64,000 nucleotides of DNA from Narthecium ossifragum (Eukaryota > Streptophyta > Magnoliopsida > Dioscoreales > Nartheciaceae): contig OY986965.1 in the NCBI GenBank assembly GCA_963920575.1, forward strand, positions 15,886,290 through 15,950,289, read 5' to 3'. Positions 45,801 through 56,695 of the stretch are shown one piece after another. A model generated the notes under the pieces. It saw only the letters and a list, made by a program, of their open reading frames with translations, was not told the origin of the DNA and ran no database searches. Each line of letters starts with the position of its first letter. The stretch's first letter is position 1. A program made the translations under genes and the position numbers.

Positions 45801-45935
45801 TTCACCTCGGGGACAATGTTCGCCCCTTTTATACTGTGATTTAATTTTTGAATTTAAGGAATGTTGTAGAATTGTCTTATTTAGCCCTTGATACATGGGA
45901 GGTTCTGCCAAATTTTCTTGAAAGAAACCATATAT
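42880..45935. other. GC-rich repeat tract with possible captured gene pieces
   Basis: 42880-43560 is G-rich with tandem-like repeats of GGGATGGGTGAGGGG and GGTTGGGCGAGGTCGG, followed by a (CT)n run (43559-43580). A ~64-bp direct repeat (GACCTCTCTG...GGCGCT) lies at 43686 and 44024, and GCGCTATGGCGGATGAG repeats about 2.5 times at 44087-44121. At 44750-44895 the complement of the GAGGTCGG repeats recurs. Open frames here have no recognisable domain. 45060-45935 is AT-rich with nothing identified. The whole may be the interior of a Helitron that ends at 45963. Confidence 0.5.
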
Positions 45936-45963
45936 ATCCGTGTCGTAGGCACGGGCATCTACT
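45936..45963 (+). mobile_element. Helitron 3' terminus (CTAG mutated to CTCG)
   Basis: CCGTGTCGTAGGCACGG forms a 5-bp stem hairpin, followed by GCATCTACTCG/T. This matches the plant Helitron 3' consensus except for one base in the final CTAG. The plus-strand element body lies to the left. The 5' end was not identified. Confidence 0.7.
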
Positions 45964-45965
45964 CG

Positions 45966-45968
<3 letters not shown>

Positions 45969-46000
<32 letters not shown>
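45969..46000. repeat. (AC)16 microsatellite
   Basis: Sixteen uninterrupted AC dinucleotides, followed by ATATATA. It lies in the 44-bp gap between two outward-facing Helitron 3' ends. Confidence 0.97.
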
Positions 46001-46007
<7 letters not shown>

Positions 46008-47719
46008 CTAGCGGGATGCCCGACCCTGGCACGGTTTAAATTTGTTCATGTTTTTCAGTTGTGACATGGCACGGGCATCCATCAATGAAGCTCCCCATAA
46101 GTACATTTATATGTTTACGTCATTAATAGCACACCAACAAAGAAGCGTACATGGTAAAACAAATAACAGTGGCACACTCAATGAAGCTCTTGGAATAAAA
46201 GTTCAATACACCCACATATCAAAGACTGTTATGGAGCACAGATGGCTTTTGTAGCATATTACATAGTTATCTTCCAAAATAATCAAATATGGCTACAAGC
46301 GATGCTTTCTTCATAATCAACGTTATGTTTGCGGCATGCTTGAAGTAATGTAATGTTAAAAACAGGTGTTGAAAGCCTTGAAACAACACACTAAAGATAA
46401 TCCAGTGAGTCCATCCCATTCAAAGTGTTGCAAACAACAACACCAATAAAAGTATTTGGATAAGAAAGCCGCCAAATATCAGTGAATATTAATAGTACCA
46501 AATATCAATGGGCAACAGTGTGTTTTGCTTTACTTCAGCAACAGTTCATAAACAAGGAAAGCACATAATTTGGAAATAAATTATCAGCCCAATAATGTTT
46601 TTACAACATGTTAGGCTGCCAATACATTCATTCGCTCTATCCTTTAAGGACGTAACCACCATGGCACCCCTAACCTTCGGCTGATAACACGTACGTCTGA
46701 GAGTGTAGGCCTCTATCACGATAGAGAAATTCACCCATGATACATGAATTATGGCCTATAACAGAATATTGTGAACGAAACATTTAAAAAATACTTGCAC
46801 CACGTGGTATATAGAAGGTAATGTACAATACTTAAACTATTCGATGTCCAACTGATCAAAATTGTTTTGCTATAATGTACAGTACTTAAACTATTCAAGG
46901 TCCAACTGGTCAGAATTGTTTTGCTATTGTCGCTACCGCCATTGTTATGGGACCCTCCACCATCACTGCTATAGATTAAACAAAAGAGAGGTTAGTACTT
47001 AAAATTTCATATAACCTTCCATTTGAAAGAGTCTTAACTCCAAAAGTGACAGTAGTATGTATATAACTCGTCTACATTAATAATAATTAAAATAATATTT
47101 TAATCCATAGAAGAAGTTGAGAAGAAAATAACAATTAATATAATAATCGATCAACAAGATCACCTGCAGTTCTTAACTTGCACCATTGCTATGGTTTCCA
47201 CCACAGTCTCTGCACTTTTATGGGGCTTTGCTTGCAAGGCTTTAACCGTACTTGGCCCTGTCCATGCTCAACCAAATAAAACCACCAATTGGAATTCAAT
47301 GGACAATTTAAAACTATCAGAATTCATCTAAAATTCATCGAAATTAGACTGATTCAGGAGAATGGTAATTAGAAAATTCATAAAAGAATCAAACCTAATC
47401 GTATAATCATTGAATTAAACAATGGTAAGCATGGATTTGGATCGGAAATAACTGGTATAGAGGCAACATGCGAAGTGTTGGCGGCGTCCTCTTTGTCGTT
47501 GATGAGCTGGTAGTACTCGGCACCACGACGTAATCCAAACCTAGAAACCCCTTAATCCACCAAGAATTAATGAAAAATATATAATAATAAAAAACAAAAC
47601 TATGAATCTACACAGACTGCTCCTCCTCAACACCAACATGGAAAAACCCTGTCATGAATGAGGAGAGACGCAAAAGAGGAAGAGAAAGACCCATTCCTCT
47701 TTATCACTCTTTCCCTAGA
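46008..47719 (-). mobile_element. Helitron candidate (1712 bp)
   Basis: The minus-strand 3' end reads CCGTGCCAGGGTCGGGCATC then CCGCTAG/T, with a TGCC/GGCA hairpin. A possible 5' end is A/TCTAGGGAAAGAG at 47719, which would give the A/T target site expected for Helitrons. The 5' end is less certain because a copia-type LTR is inserted within a few bases of it. The interior (46050-47700) is AT-rich with no recognisable helicase or captured gene. Confidence 0.55.
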
Positions 47720-48469
47720 TAGTCTGTTGATCCTAACCTTGTTTTGATGATGTCAATATATGTAATGATGATAAACAATGATTTAATATTTATATCCCTT
47801 AATTTAGAAATCATTAAATTCAATATTTAAATGTTTTTGTAATCGCTGTCAATGTAGTGGTTGATGCATGGATCGACCGTGGAGACTGGCGAATGATGCA
47901 CGGATCGACCGCGGAGACTAGCGAACGATGCACCGATCGGTCGTGGGCTATGTGACTCAATGTGAAGAAGCGACAGTCGATCAGAGCATCGACCCTGAAG
48001 CATGCTTTTCACAACAAAGCCTGAAGGTTGATGTGACGGTTGATCCGAGGTATATTTTGAGCGCGACAGTCGATGTGGCGGATGATGGACGATCGATCAC
48101 CAGTCAAAAATATAGCCGTTAGAGAGCCATTGGAGAAGAAGAAAATAGTCGTTGGGAGCTATTTTGGGAGGCTTGGAAGCTCAAGTATAAGATAGAAGAT
48201 ACAGTAAACTTCCAAGAAGACCAAGGGGATTATTGGTGTATATTTTAACAAGCTTATTTTTCATTTTCATCTTTCTTGAGAGCTTAACTTTTGTAAAACG
48301 ACTTCAAGTTGTGAAGTAGACTTTGAGAAAATTCAAGAGTCATATAGAGGATACCCAAGAGGTCTTAGGAGAGTGTTGTAAGCTTGCCAAGCACCTAGAA
48401 GCTTGGTGAAAAACTTGTAAAGGGGATTTGCAAGTAGTGGAACCTCAAGGAGAGCCCTTGAATGAAGTG

Positions 48470-49497
48470 TGTTAGTCCTAGTATTGTTTTGATGATGTCA
48501 AATTATGTATGATGATAAAACTTAGTTTGAATGTTAATATCCCTTAATTTGGAAAGTATTAAAATCATATTTAAGATGTTTTTGTACTCGCGGTCAATGT
48601 GGCGCTTGATACACGGATGGACCGTAGAGACTAGCGGTTGATGTACGGATAAACCGTGATTGTTGTTCGTGGGAAATAGGCCGACGATCGATGTGACGGT
48701 CAATGGACCGATCGATCGTGGCCTATGTGACTTGTCTTGAAGAAGCGACGGTCGAACGAGGCATTGACCATGAGAAGCGTTTTTCACAACAGAGGCTCAC
48801 GGACGATGTATGTGGCGGACGATGCGACGGTTGACTGTGAAGCCTGAAGGTCAATGCGACGGTTGACTGTTAAGCCTGAAGGTCGATGCGACGATCGATC
48901 CGAACTATGTTTGAGCGCGACAGACGATGTGGCGGACGATGCAACGGTCGACCACCAGTCAGAGATAGAGCCGTTAAAGAGCCATTGGAGAATGCAAAAA
49001 TAGCCGTTGGAAGGCTATTTGGAGGGCTTTGGAGCTCAGCTATAAAAGGAGAGATGTAGCAAACTTGCAACCAACTTAGGGGGAGCGAAGGGATTATTGA
49101 GAAATATTTATAGCAAGTTTATTCTCTTTTTTTGTGAGCTCAACTTTGTAAAACTTTTTCAAGTTCTAAAGTAGAGTTTGAGAGAGAGGTCCAACCGCGG
49201 TTGAGAGAGATTGTAAGGTTGCCAAGCACCCGTAAGCTTGGTGGAAAACTTGTAAGAGGTCTTGCAAGTAGTGGAACCTCAACGAGGACCCTTGAGTAAA
49301 GTGGACGTAGGCAAGGTAGGCCGAACCACTATAAAAATCTGGTGTAATCTCTCTTAGCTCTCATCCTATCATTCATTTACTTGCTTTAATTATTTCTCTC
49401 TTCATTTACAAGCATATAGTTTTATTAGACTCCTACCTAGGTTTTCCTCTTATCAATTTTTCATTAAAAGTCCAAATAACCCCCTCTTGGACATTCA
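48470..49497 (+). mobile_element. Copia-type solo LTR B (1028 bp) nested in LTR A, AAGTG duplication
   Basis: It starts TGTTAGTCCTAGTATTG and ends CCCCCTCTTGGACATTCA, flanked by exact AAGTG repeats (48465-48469 and 49498-49502). It is homologous along its length to LTR A, whose sequence resumes after it at ATAAACCAAGAGTTGG. A clean TATA box lies at 49041. Upstream, 48600-48960 has GACGATCGATG, GACGGTTGACTG and CGATCGATCG motifs, including a ~33-bp tandem unit. Confidence 0.9.
49041..49047 (+). promoter_or_regulatory. TATA box of copia-type LTR B
   Basis: CAGCTATAAAAGGAGAG gives a consensus TATA box 572 bp into the LTR. Transcription would start near 49075. The palindrome cluster lies 80-440 bp upstream, in U3. 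Confidence 0.7.
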
Positions 49498-49706
49498 AAG
49501 TGGACATAAACCAAGAGTTGGGTCAAACCACTATAAAATTGGTGCATTCTCTCTAACTTTCATCTCATCATTTACTTGCTTGTTTAATTTATTTTTCATC
49601 TTATTTACAAGCATTCGAGAATGTTAGACTCCTCCTATTTAGGTTTTCCATTTATCGAGTTTTTCGATTAGAATCCAATTCACCCCCCTCTTGGACTTTC
49701 ATAGTC

Positions 49707-49839
49707 TTCTTCCAGGAAGAATATCCTCTTTACCATCCTCCAGTCTGTGCTTCTTATCTTTGAGTAACTTCAAAGGTTCATCTTCTGCAGTTTCTTGAAG
49801 CTCAAACCATGTAGAGTGAAATATCTTAGCAACATGATA
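49707..49839 (-). pseudogene. Unidentified coding exon remnant
   Basis: The minus strand is open for about 44 codons after an acceptor-like CGTATAG (AG at 49841-49840). It reads YHVAKIFHSTWFELQ then ETAEDEPLKLLKDKKHRLED and KEDILPGRR. The composition, charge pattern and splice border look like a real protein exon. It was cut at 49706 by the copia-type LTR. I do not recognise the family. 49840-50125 would then be intron, or other sequence where I see nothing. It could be a captured fragment or the edge of a host gene broken by insertions. Confidence 0.45.
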
Positions 49840-50130
49840 CTATACGATGGAAATCATACAGGATGTTTCATTCTTTGGAAGATCAAACAAATATTATCCA
49901 CATACGATTACTAGATTCATCTCAAGGTTTAATCATGCTAAGATAGTTTTTCATGGTTCTCGCAAGAGCAGATTGCATTACATTCACTGAGCTTACATAA
50001 AATCATGGGCAAGAATAATAGTTCATCAACATCACATGCATTAGAATAAAACATTCGAAGAAGTGCATCGCAGCTAAACAAAAGGCTTTGGGCTTATGTA
50101 AAAGTGGCCACATTGCCTCATTCAGAATGC

Positions 50131-51560
50131 TGATGAGTCACTAAATGTTCATGATTAAACCCCTTAATTTACCTTTGTTAGGCCTAGCGTAGTTGCATTT
50201 GATAGCTTGTTAGTTGATTGCAGATTTAATCATGCTTTGAGAAGAAATGCAAGATATTCGGTTAATATGCTGAAATACACTACTCTGTCGACTGTTAGCA
50301 CAATATTCACCAGAAATTATAATTATCTCCAAATATTCTGCAATTTGAATGACAGCTAGTACACATCAAAAGGTACAACTTTCATGTTGGACACTTTCAT
50401 AGATTCCAGATGGATTGATAGCAGTTTGGGAAAAGATAAAGATATTTAGCTGCTCGAAGACTGGTCCGTCAATGCGCGGGAGAATATTCGCCAAATATTC
50501 TAGTTAAGTCCAAATATTACAAACTCTTCGGGAGAGACAGAAGACTTCTAAATCTACATCTTTTGTGTTGGACTCATTCTCAAATTCCGAACCGGTTAAG
50601 CCCAGTCGCGATTGGAAGAAGCTATCAGGGTTGAACCAGGAATTTCGAGTTGTACTTGAGGTCTAACTTAACCCTAAAACCCTAATCTGGGAATTAAGAT
50701 ATAAAAATGGTTTGGTGGTTGGAAAACAGGAGGCCTCCATAGAGAAAAAGAGAGGAATTCAGATTGGAGAAGAAGACGGAGATGCGGAGGGGATCCCTAG
50801 CCTTCTTCATCGAATACATGGATCTCATCCAAAAGATGAGTGGCTAAACTCTTTACTTAGGGATCTCATGAAGCTTTAGTGTAGCTTCTTTGTATTTTCT
50901 AGTTTGATTCTTGTATCTTTTCAAAGACATGATCCTATGAATACGGTTTTATTTTATAAAGAGTTGAGGGAACAGAGTTCCTTGACGTATTTTGAGTCCT
51001 ACTTGATTGCTGTGCTTGATGGTAGAGATTTGTAGGATGGTTTTCATGTTGCTTTTGTGGATGCCTTTGAGATACTCTATGCTAGATGAAGATAGGTTGT
51101 ACTCAGATTAAGTTCGAAAACAATCTATGCTAAGTTTGGATAGGTTATGCCTTAGGGAAACAATAGCATTATTTTAGGGATTCATGTAAGCTTAAGAAGC
51201 TATGAATCCATAATGTCGAGATAAGAAACAAAAGGATAATTAGAGAATACAGGAAGTGAAACTAAAGTGGATTGAGTAATCCCTAGGTTTTCTCTCATTG
51301 ATCTATTTCCATTTCGTTAATCGCTTTCTTAATTAGTTTTAATTAATCAATTTCGAAAATCCCAAATCAATCCTTCTTCGCTTTAGGATTAGAGTGTTGA
51401 GAGTTAATTCTGATTTTTCGTATTAGTCAAAGTTTTCCCTGAGGATCGACCCCGTATTTCACCATTATTCTATTTTATTAATTTAGTGCTGAAAGAAAGG
51501 TTTATAAATTTCTAAATTGCGTTTTACATCCGTTTTAACGACGGCGTTTGTGAGCGATCA
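50131..51560 (+). repeat. 5' LTR of Athila-type element (1430 bp)
   Basis: It runs from TGATGAGTCACTAAATG to GTGAGCGATCA, five bases before the primer site. A TATA-like box (GATATAAAAATGG, 50700-50706) suggests transcription from about 50730. The last ~690 bp are homologous to 5017-5703. No GGTCGACC cluster lies within the LTR itself. In this element it is in the leader. Confidence 0.9.
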
Positions 51561-51565
51561 ATTTT

Positions 51566-51583
51566 TGGCGCCGTTGCCGGGGA
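51566..51583 (+). other. Primer binding site (tRNA-Asp type)
   Basis: TGGCGCCGTTGCCGGGGA follows the LTR end after AATTT. It is the well-known primer site of Athila/Tat elements, complementary to the 3' end of tRNA-Asp. Confidence 0.9.
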
Positions 51584-51722
51584 AATTCTTTTGATTTACA
51601 ACGAAATATCGATTTAATCTTCTCTTAACTCTTTTTCTGAGCATAGTTAGATTTTTATTTTTATTTACATTATTTTACATTTTTTTTAGGATTTTTCTGA
51701 TAATTTTCTGGAATTTTTGCAG

Positions 51723-51988
51723 CGCTGGAACGATCTTCCGTTGAAGACTACTGACGGTCGACCGTGACATCGACTGCCGGATCGACCGTCGCCCTCTACG
51801 ATAGTCACGGTCGACCGCGACATCGACCGTCGCTCTCTGTCACGGAAAAAGCTTCTCAGGGTCGATACGAGGATCGACCGTCGCGTCTTCAAGTGAGGTT
51901 GCATAGTTCCACGGTCGACCACGAGCAATCCTCGATCGACCGCGAGTCCTCCACGGTCGACCGCGAGATCGACCGTGAGCGCCGTCAG
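51723..51988 (+). repeat. GGTCGACC/GATCGACCG cluster in exon-like leader segment
   Basis: About ten motifs (ACGGTCGACCGCG, GGATCGACCGTCG, CTCGATCGACCGCG) fall in 51753-51980. The segment is preceded by a T-rich tract ending TTTTTGCAG (AG at 51721-51722) and followed by GTCAG/GTTAGT (GT at 51989), matching splice-site rules. The equivalent segment in the older copy is 5883-6060. A homologous module lies at 60815-61034. Confidence 0.75.
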
Positions 51989-52095
51989 GTTAGTTTTATT
52001 GTTTTAAATTTCTTTCCTTTCAATCTGTGTTTTTCAGATTTCCTCCTCTCCTTCGAATATTCTGTTTTCTTTTTCTCTTTTTGGTGTGATCTTGC

Positions 52096-55000
52096 ATGCA
52101 AGGTAGACGATCCCTAAATAATCCGTTGGAACCTTTGGATCTAGAAATAGAGGCCACACTTCGGACAGCTCGAACCTTAGCACAAAAATCTTTAAGTAAT
52201 TACCAGGAGGCCATAAGCACCTTGCAATCCTTAATGGCTGAACACGAGGAACATGTCATTGACCCTAATGATAACATGGGTAGGGGTGGACATGATAACA
52301 ATAATAGAGAAGTCCCAATTAGGAATCATTTCCTACCTGGACCTTATACCTATGCTTCTTGTATCAACCCACCTACCATCAATGCTACACATTATGAGAT
52401 TAAGCCTAACTGGATTACAGCCTTACCTTCTTTCTATGGGCGTGAGAATGAGGATCTCTGTGGACACATTGCTAGCTTTCTTGAAATCCTTTCCATGTTC
52501 AAGCTTCAGCATTTTAATGATGATGCCTTTCGACTCAAGCTCTTCCCTTTTTCTTTGAAAGACAAGGCTAAACATTGGCTCCAAACTCTAGCGCCAAATT
52601 CGATTTCAACATGGGACCAACTGCAGGATGCCTTCCTTAAGAAATATTTCTGTGAGGACCCGTTCCTCTATTCCTGTGGCTCGTTGTTGACCGCAAGGGC
52701 AATTTGGTCAAATTGCGCCTTGTTGGTTTGTTTCACACCCGCGTGTGCACACACAACCTTGATTGATGTCCGTGATTGAATAGATCCAATAGGAGCGTCC
52801 GCGATCATAAGATCCGGATGAGATTTCGGCGAGATCGTAATGTGGGGTCAAATCGGATCCAGTCCGATTAGTTGACTCAACTAGACCAGCTTAGCCACTT
52901 AAGTGGCTTAGCTTTCTCTTCCCTCTCTCTTCCTTTTCTTTTCCTTTCTTTTTTCTTTTCCTTTTCTTCCTTTCCTGCTTACCCATGCCCGACCCTTACC
53001 CCTCTTTCCTTCCCTTCTCTCTTCCGCGGCAAGCCTCCCTCTCTTCCGTGGCGATCCCTTCCTCGGTGGCCTGGAGGCGGCGGCGAGGTTCCCTCCTCCT
53101 CCTCCTCCTTCCTTCCCTCTTGCTCCCCCGCGGCATCTCCTCTTCCTTCTCCGGCGGAGGCTGCGGCTGTGGGTTGTCTTCGGCGGCTCTCCGGCGAGCT
53201 GGTGACGACGGCGGCGAGGGAGGACGATGGATTAGCAAGGAGGAAGCTCGGATTAGCGTTTGAATGTAGGGTTTCTACCTTGATCCCCAAGATGTGTTAG
53301 ATCTAGGGTTTGGTTGTTAGATCTATGGTTTTATTTGTGTTATATGATGCCTATAAGCTTGTTTATAAACTGATTAGAGCTTGGTAGGATTTGATCTTGG
53401 TTTTTATCCGGATTTATGCAAGGATTTCCCGGATTTCATCAAACCCCTGTTTTTCTGTGAGCTGAGCTGTTCGAGCTCAGATCCCGGCTCATTCATGCAT
53501 GATCTCGTCGAATCGTCAGCATGAGAGTTGTAGATCCGTGGATCTACTTTCTAACCCAACTGATTTCATGATTTTTGGATTTTCCTACGAATTTTGACGA
53601 ATTGTTTCCTAAACTGCTGCGAAGCAGAAATTAAGTAATTGATTAGTCTAAGCTGTGGAGATTAGACTTCCATTAGATCCAATTCTTGGTCAGCATGCTC
53701 CCAATATGTTAATCTATGTTTGCCCAAGTTTAATTTGAAATCCGACGTTGTTTGGACATCGAATTGCGAAGATTTGATCGCCTCTAATTATGGTTACTGT
53801 AGCAAATCCGGAAATGCATAATATTAGTGGATTTTGATGCTCATGGTGTTTTATCTTTCTAGAATCACGTAGTTAAGGCTCCTAGTGACATCTAGGATTA
53901 GTATGCTCGAATTGGTGTTCTCTTGGCGGATAATTAGCTAATTAAGTTTCAATTTGTAGAATATGCAATTGCTTTAGATGTAAATTATAATTATGTATTA
54001 TATGCATGTTTAAGCCCGTGTGGGGCTCATGGTTGAACCAAGGGGGTTGTGCCCCATGGGATGTTTAGATTGTTAGATGGGCCGACAGTGTGCCCTTTTC
54101 TGCTTTGTGGTTGAACTAGGGGGGTAATGCTCCTTGGGATGTTTAGATTGATAAGTGGGCCGAAGGTGTGCCTTAGCTTATTGTTAGTTGTGATTATCTG
54201 TATTGTTGTGCTGTGTGGCCAGGGGTGTGCCCTGTTGCAGGAATTTCGGTTGACGGCCTTTTGCGCCGTCATAATGCCGAATTTTCGATTGAATGTGTTG
54301 TTGCTTGTCTACGGGCCGTGGGCACCGTTATAGTATTGGATTCTTGTAGTTTAAACCTTTACTGTTTCATCTATCTGCTTTACTGCTTAATTATCTGTCT
54401 GTTTATATTGTTAATTATCTTCCTGTTTATTCTATTGTTTTATGTTTGTCTTGCTCTCCTGTGCACTATAGGCATGATAGGCTAATCGTGGGTTGGGATT
54501 GTCCCTAGGACTCCAGTATCAATAGCTAAGTGTTGGCCGCCGTTACCCCGGCATGGGTGTCCTACTGATATCGTCACTGTCCACCCTGTGTATGGGATCA
54601 TCGGAGTAAGCCCAATCCTTGAACAGTGGCCTCGGAGGACGTACTATGGACAGGAACCCTGAGGGGGTATTGATGGGGTGTGTGGGATCCCTGGTAGGAC
54701 TTAGCTCTTGATTTGGAGTTTAGGGATTGTATTGACTTTGTGTTTTGAGTGCTGGGAGATGGTTGTCGTAACCTCGGTCGTTCCGCCAAGTGTGGAAATC
54801 CCGCTTGGAGAGGGGTGTCCTACTGGTAGCGTCATTGTCTACCCAGTATCAGGGAATGTCGGAGAAAGCCCACCCCTGAACTGTGGCCGTTGGAGGACGT
54901 ACTTTGGACAGGTGCCCTTCGGGTTATTGACGGGATTTATGGGCTCCTTGGCAGGCCTCAGCACTTGGCACAGAGTTAGTACGGTTGGAGTCGCCTTTCT

Positions 55001-56695
55001 TGCGAGTGTCGTAGAGTAGAATCCTACTGAGCTTTTTGCTCATTCCTACCTGGACCGTATTGTTGTAGGTACAGGTACCAGCGCTTCTCCTGTGGGCCCC
55101 GGTGTTCGTCCTGCGGCAGCGCGTCGCCAGCCGACCTTGTTTGAGGGCCAGGAGGGCTTTTGTTGCACTTTTGCGGAGACCTCGGGCGACGTATTATTTT
55201 CTTTTGAAATTGTAAATGTTGTAAACTTTGTATAACTCTGATGTATTTAATGTTGTATTATAGTTAATGTTAACTTTACTTCCGCCTTTTTGGTTTATTG
55301 TAATTGTCTCCGCTGTTGGTTGTCAGTAGATGTAGGTTTCCCCCTCGTGTCCCGGTCCCAGATGGGTTTTCTGGGCCGGGGCGCGACAATTTCCCTATCA
55401 TTAAAACTCAAAATTATCGAACCATGATTATCTCCTTCAAGAAAAATGCAGATGAGATGTTTCATGAAGCTTGGGAAAGATTTAAGGATCTTCTTAGAGA
55501 GTGTCCCTATCATGAGGTACCTGAGTGGCAGTTAGCCCGTTCATTTTATAATGGTCTTAATGATCGTTATAGGACAATGGTCGAAGCTTGCTGCGGGGGT
55601 GTTGTTCTTAGTAAGCCATGGACCGGCCTTTGGGAAATGTATGATAATCTTGCTGAAAATTCACAACACAATGCCTCAGTCTCTAGGAGTCGGTCTACCA
55701 CTGTTTGTAATTCTCGGGGAATTCATGAAATTTCTGAAGTCCAAAGTCTCTCCGCACAAGTAGCCCTCCTAACTAAAGACTTAAACCAGTTGAAAACAGG
55801 CCAATCTCTTGCTCAACAATTGCCTAATACTTCTCGTGAAATCTGTGCCCTTTGCCTTAATTCTGATCACCATATTACCGATTGTCATCTGGCCCCCAAT
55901 TTCCCTGACTTTGTTCAGGAACAAGTTAATGCAATTTATGGTTTCTCCAAGCCCCAGAACAATCCTTATTCTAATACCTATAATCCAGGTTGGAGAAATC
56001 ACCCTAATTTTAGTTGGAAGCCGCAACACTCAAGTAACTCTCAAGGGCAAAACAATTCAGCTAATACTTCTATTCTCAAGTACCCACCTAAACCTTCTGC
56101 AAATCCAAACCCTGGATACCCTTCACATTACCCACAGAATACCTCTCAGCCTTCTCCTGCTGAACCATCTAATGAACCCACTTTGAGTTCCATACTTGCG
56201 GTCATAAATGAAAATTTTAGTGAAATGAGAAGTGATCTAAAAAGTGATATCTCTAAAATTCAGAATAATGTGTCTAGAATAGAGAACCAATGTAATTCTA
56301 ATACCCAATCCATTGCTAAACTTGAGAATTCATTGGGTCAACTTTCTAACACCTTGTCTAAAAGGGAGGAAGGTCATTTGCCAAGTCAATCGGTCACAAA
56401 CCCCAGAGGCCAGCAATATGTAGGAAGCCAAAACTTCGAGAGTGCCAAAGCCGTTGTGACCCTTAGAAGTGGCAAAACAATAGATAACCAAATAAGTGAA
56501 CCTGTCAATCTGGATGATCAAACACCCGACCCGATGATCAATCATCCATCCCAAGATGATTCTTGCTTTTCATCTAATATTGACAAATCTGATTCTAGAG
56601 AGCCTGATCTAGATAAATATATTCCTAAAGTCCCTTTTCCAGCAGCTCTTAAGGATCCTTCTTCAACCATAAAAGCCCGAAAAACTGCCGAATAA
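52096..56695 (+). pseudogene. Athila-type gag, split by a solo LTR
   Basis: The part before the insertion is 52096-52650 and the part after is 55394-56692. Without the insertion and one target copy they form a single frame of about 618 residues. Features are the capsid-like region (GPYTYASCINPP, LPSFYGRENEDLCGH, FPFSLKDKAKHWLQTLAP, WERFKDLLRECPYH), a zinc knuckle CALCLNSDHHITDC and a Pro/Asn/Gln-rich stretch. A coiled-coil-like segment (ENFSEMRSDLKSDISKIQN) and the Athila motif AVVTLRSGKTID follow. The frame then meets TAA at 56693-56695 where homologs read through to pol. Gag would form the particle and bind RNA. The insertion destroys it here. Confidence 0.9.
52651..55388 (+). mobile_element. 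Solo LTR of TGTGAGGA family (2738 bp) with ATTTC duplication
   Basis: It starts TGTGAGGACCCGTTCCTC and ends GGGCCGGGGCGCGACA, with exact ATTTC repeats at 52646-52650 and 55389-55393. It disrupts the gag of the Athila-type element. It shares with 25013-27398 both copies of the ~200-bp internal repeat (about 54530-54720 and 54765-54975), the hairpin TGAGC-TTTTT-GCTCA (55028-55042) and GTAGGTACAGGTACCAGCG. The GATC palindromes are nearly lost (52785-52870). The AT palindrome of the sister LTRs is not seen. Confidence 0.93.

Larger units (their letters stand above)
47725..49701 (+). mobile_element. Copia-type (SIRE/Maximus-like) solo LTR A with TAGTC duplication
   Basis: It starts TGTTGATCCTAACCTTG and ends CACCCCCCTCTTGGACTTTC then A. 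Both motifs are typical of SIRE-type Ty1/copia LTRs. Exact TAGTC repeats flank it (47720-47724 and 49702-49706). It is split by the related LTR at 48470-49497, so its own length is about 944 bp. A degraded TATA region is near 48185. Bases 47868-48105 carry GATCGACCG and GATCGATC motifs. Confidence 0.88.

Noticed and set aside
45774..45998. Open frame containing a Cys-Val repeat
   Set aside because: It is the translated (AC)n microsatellite.
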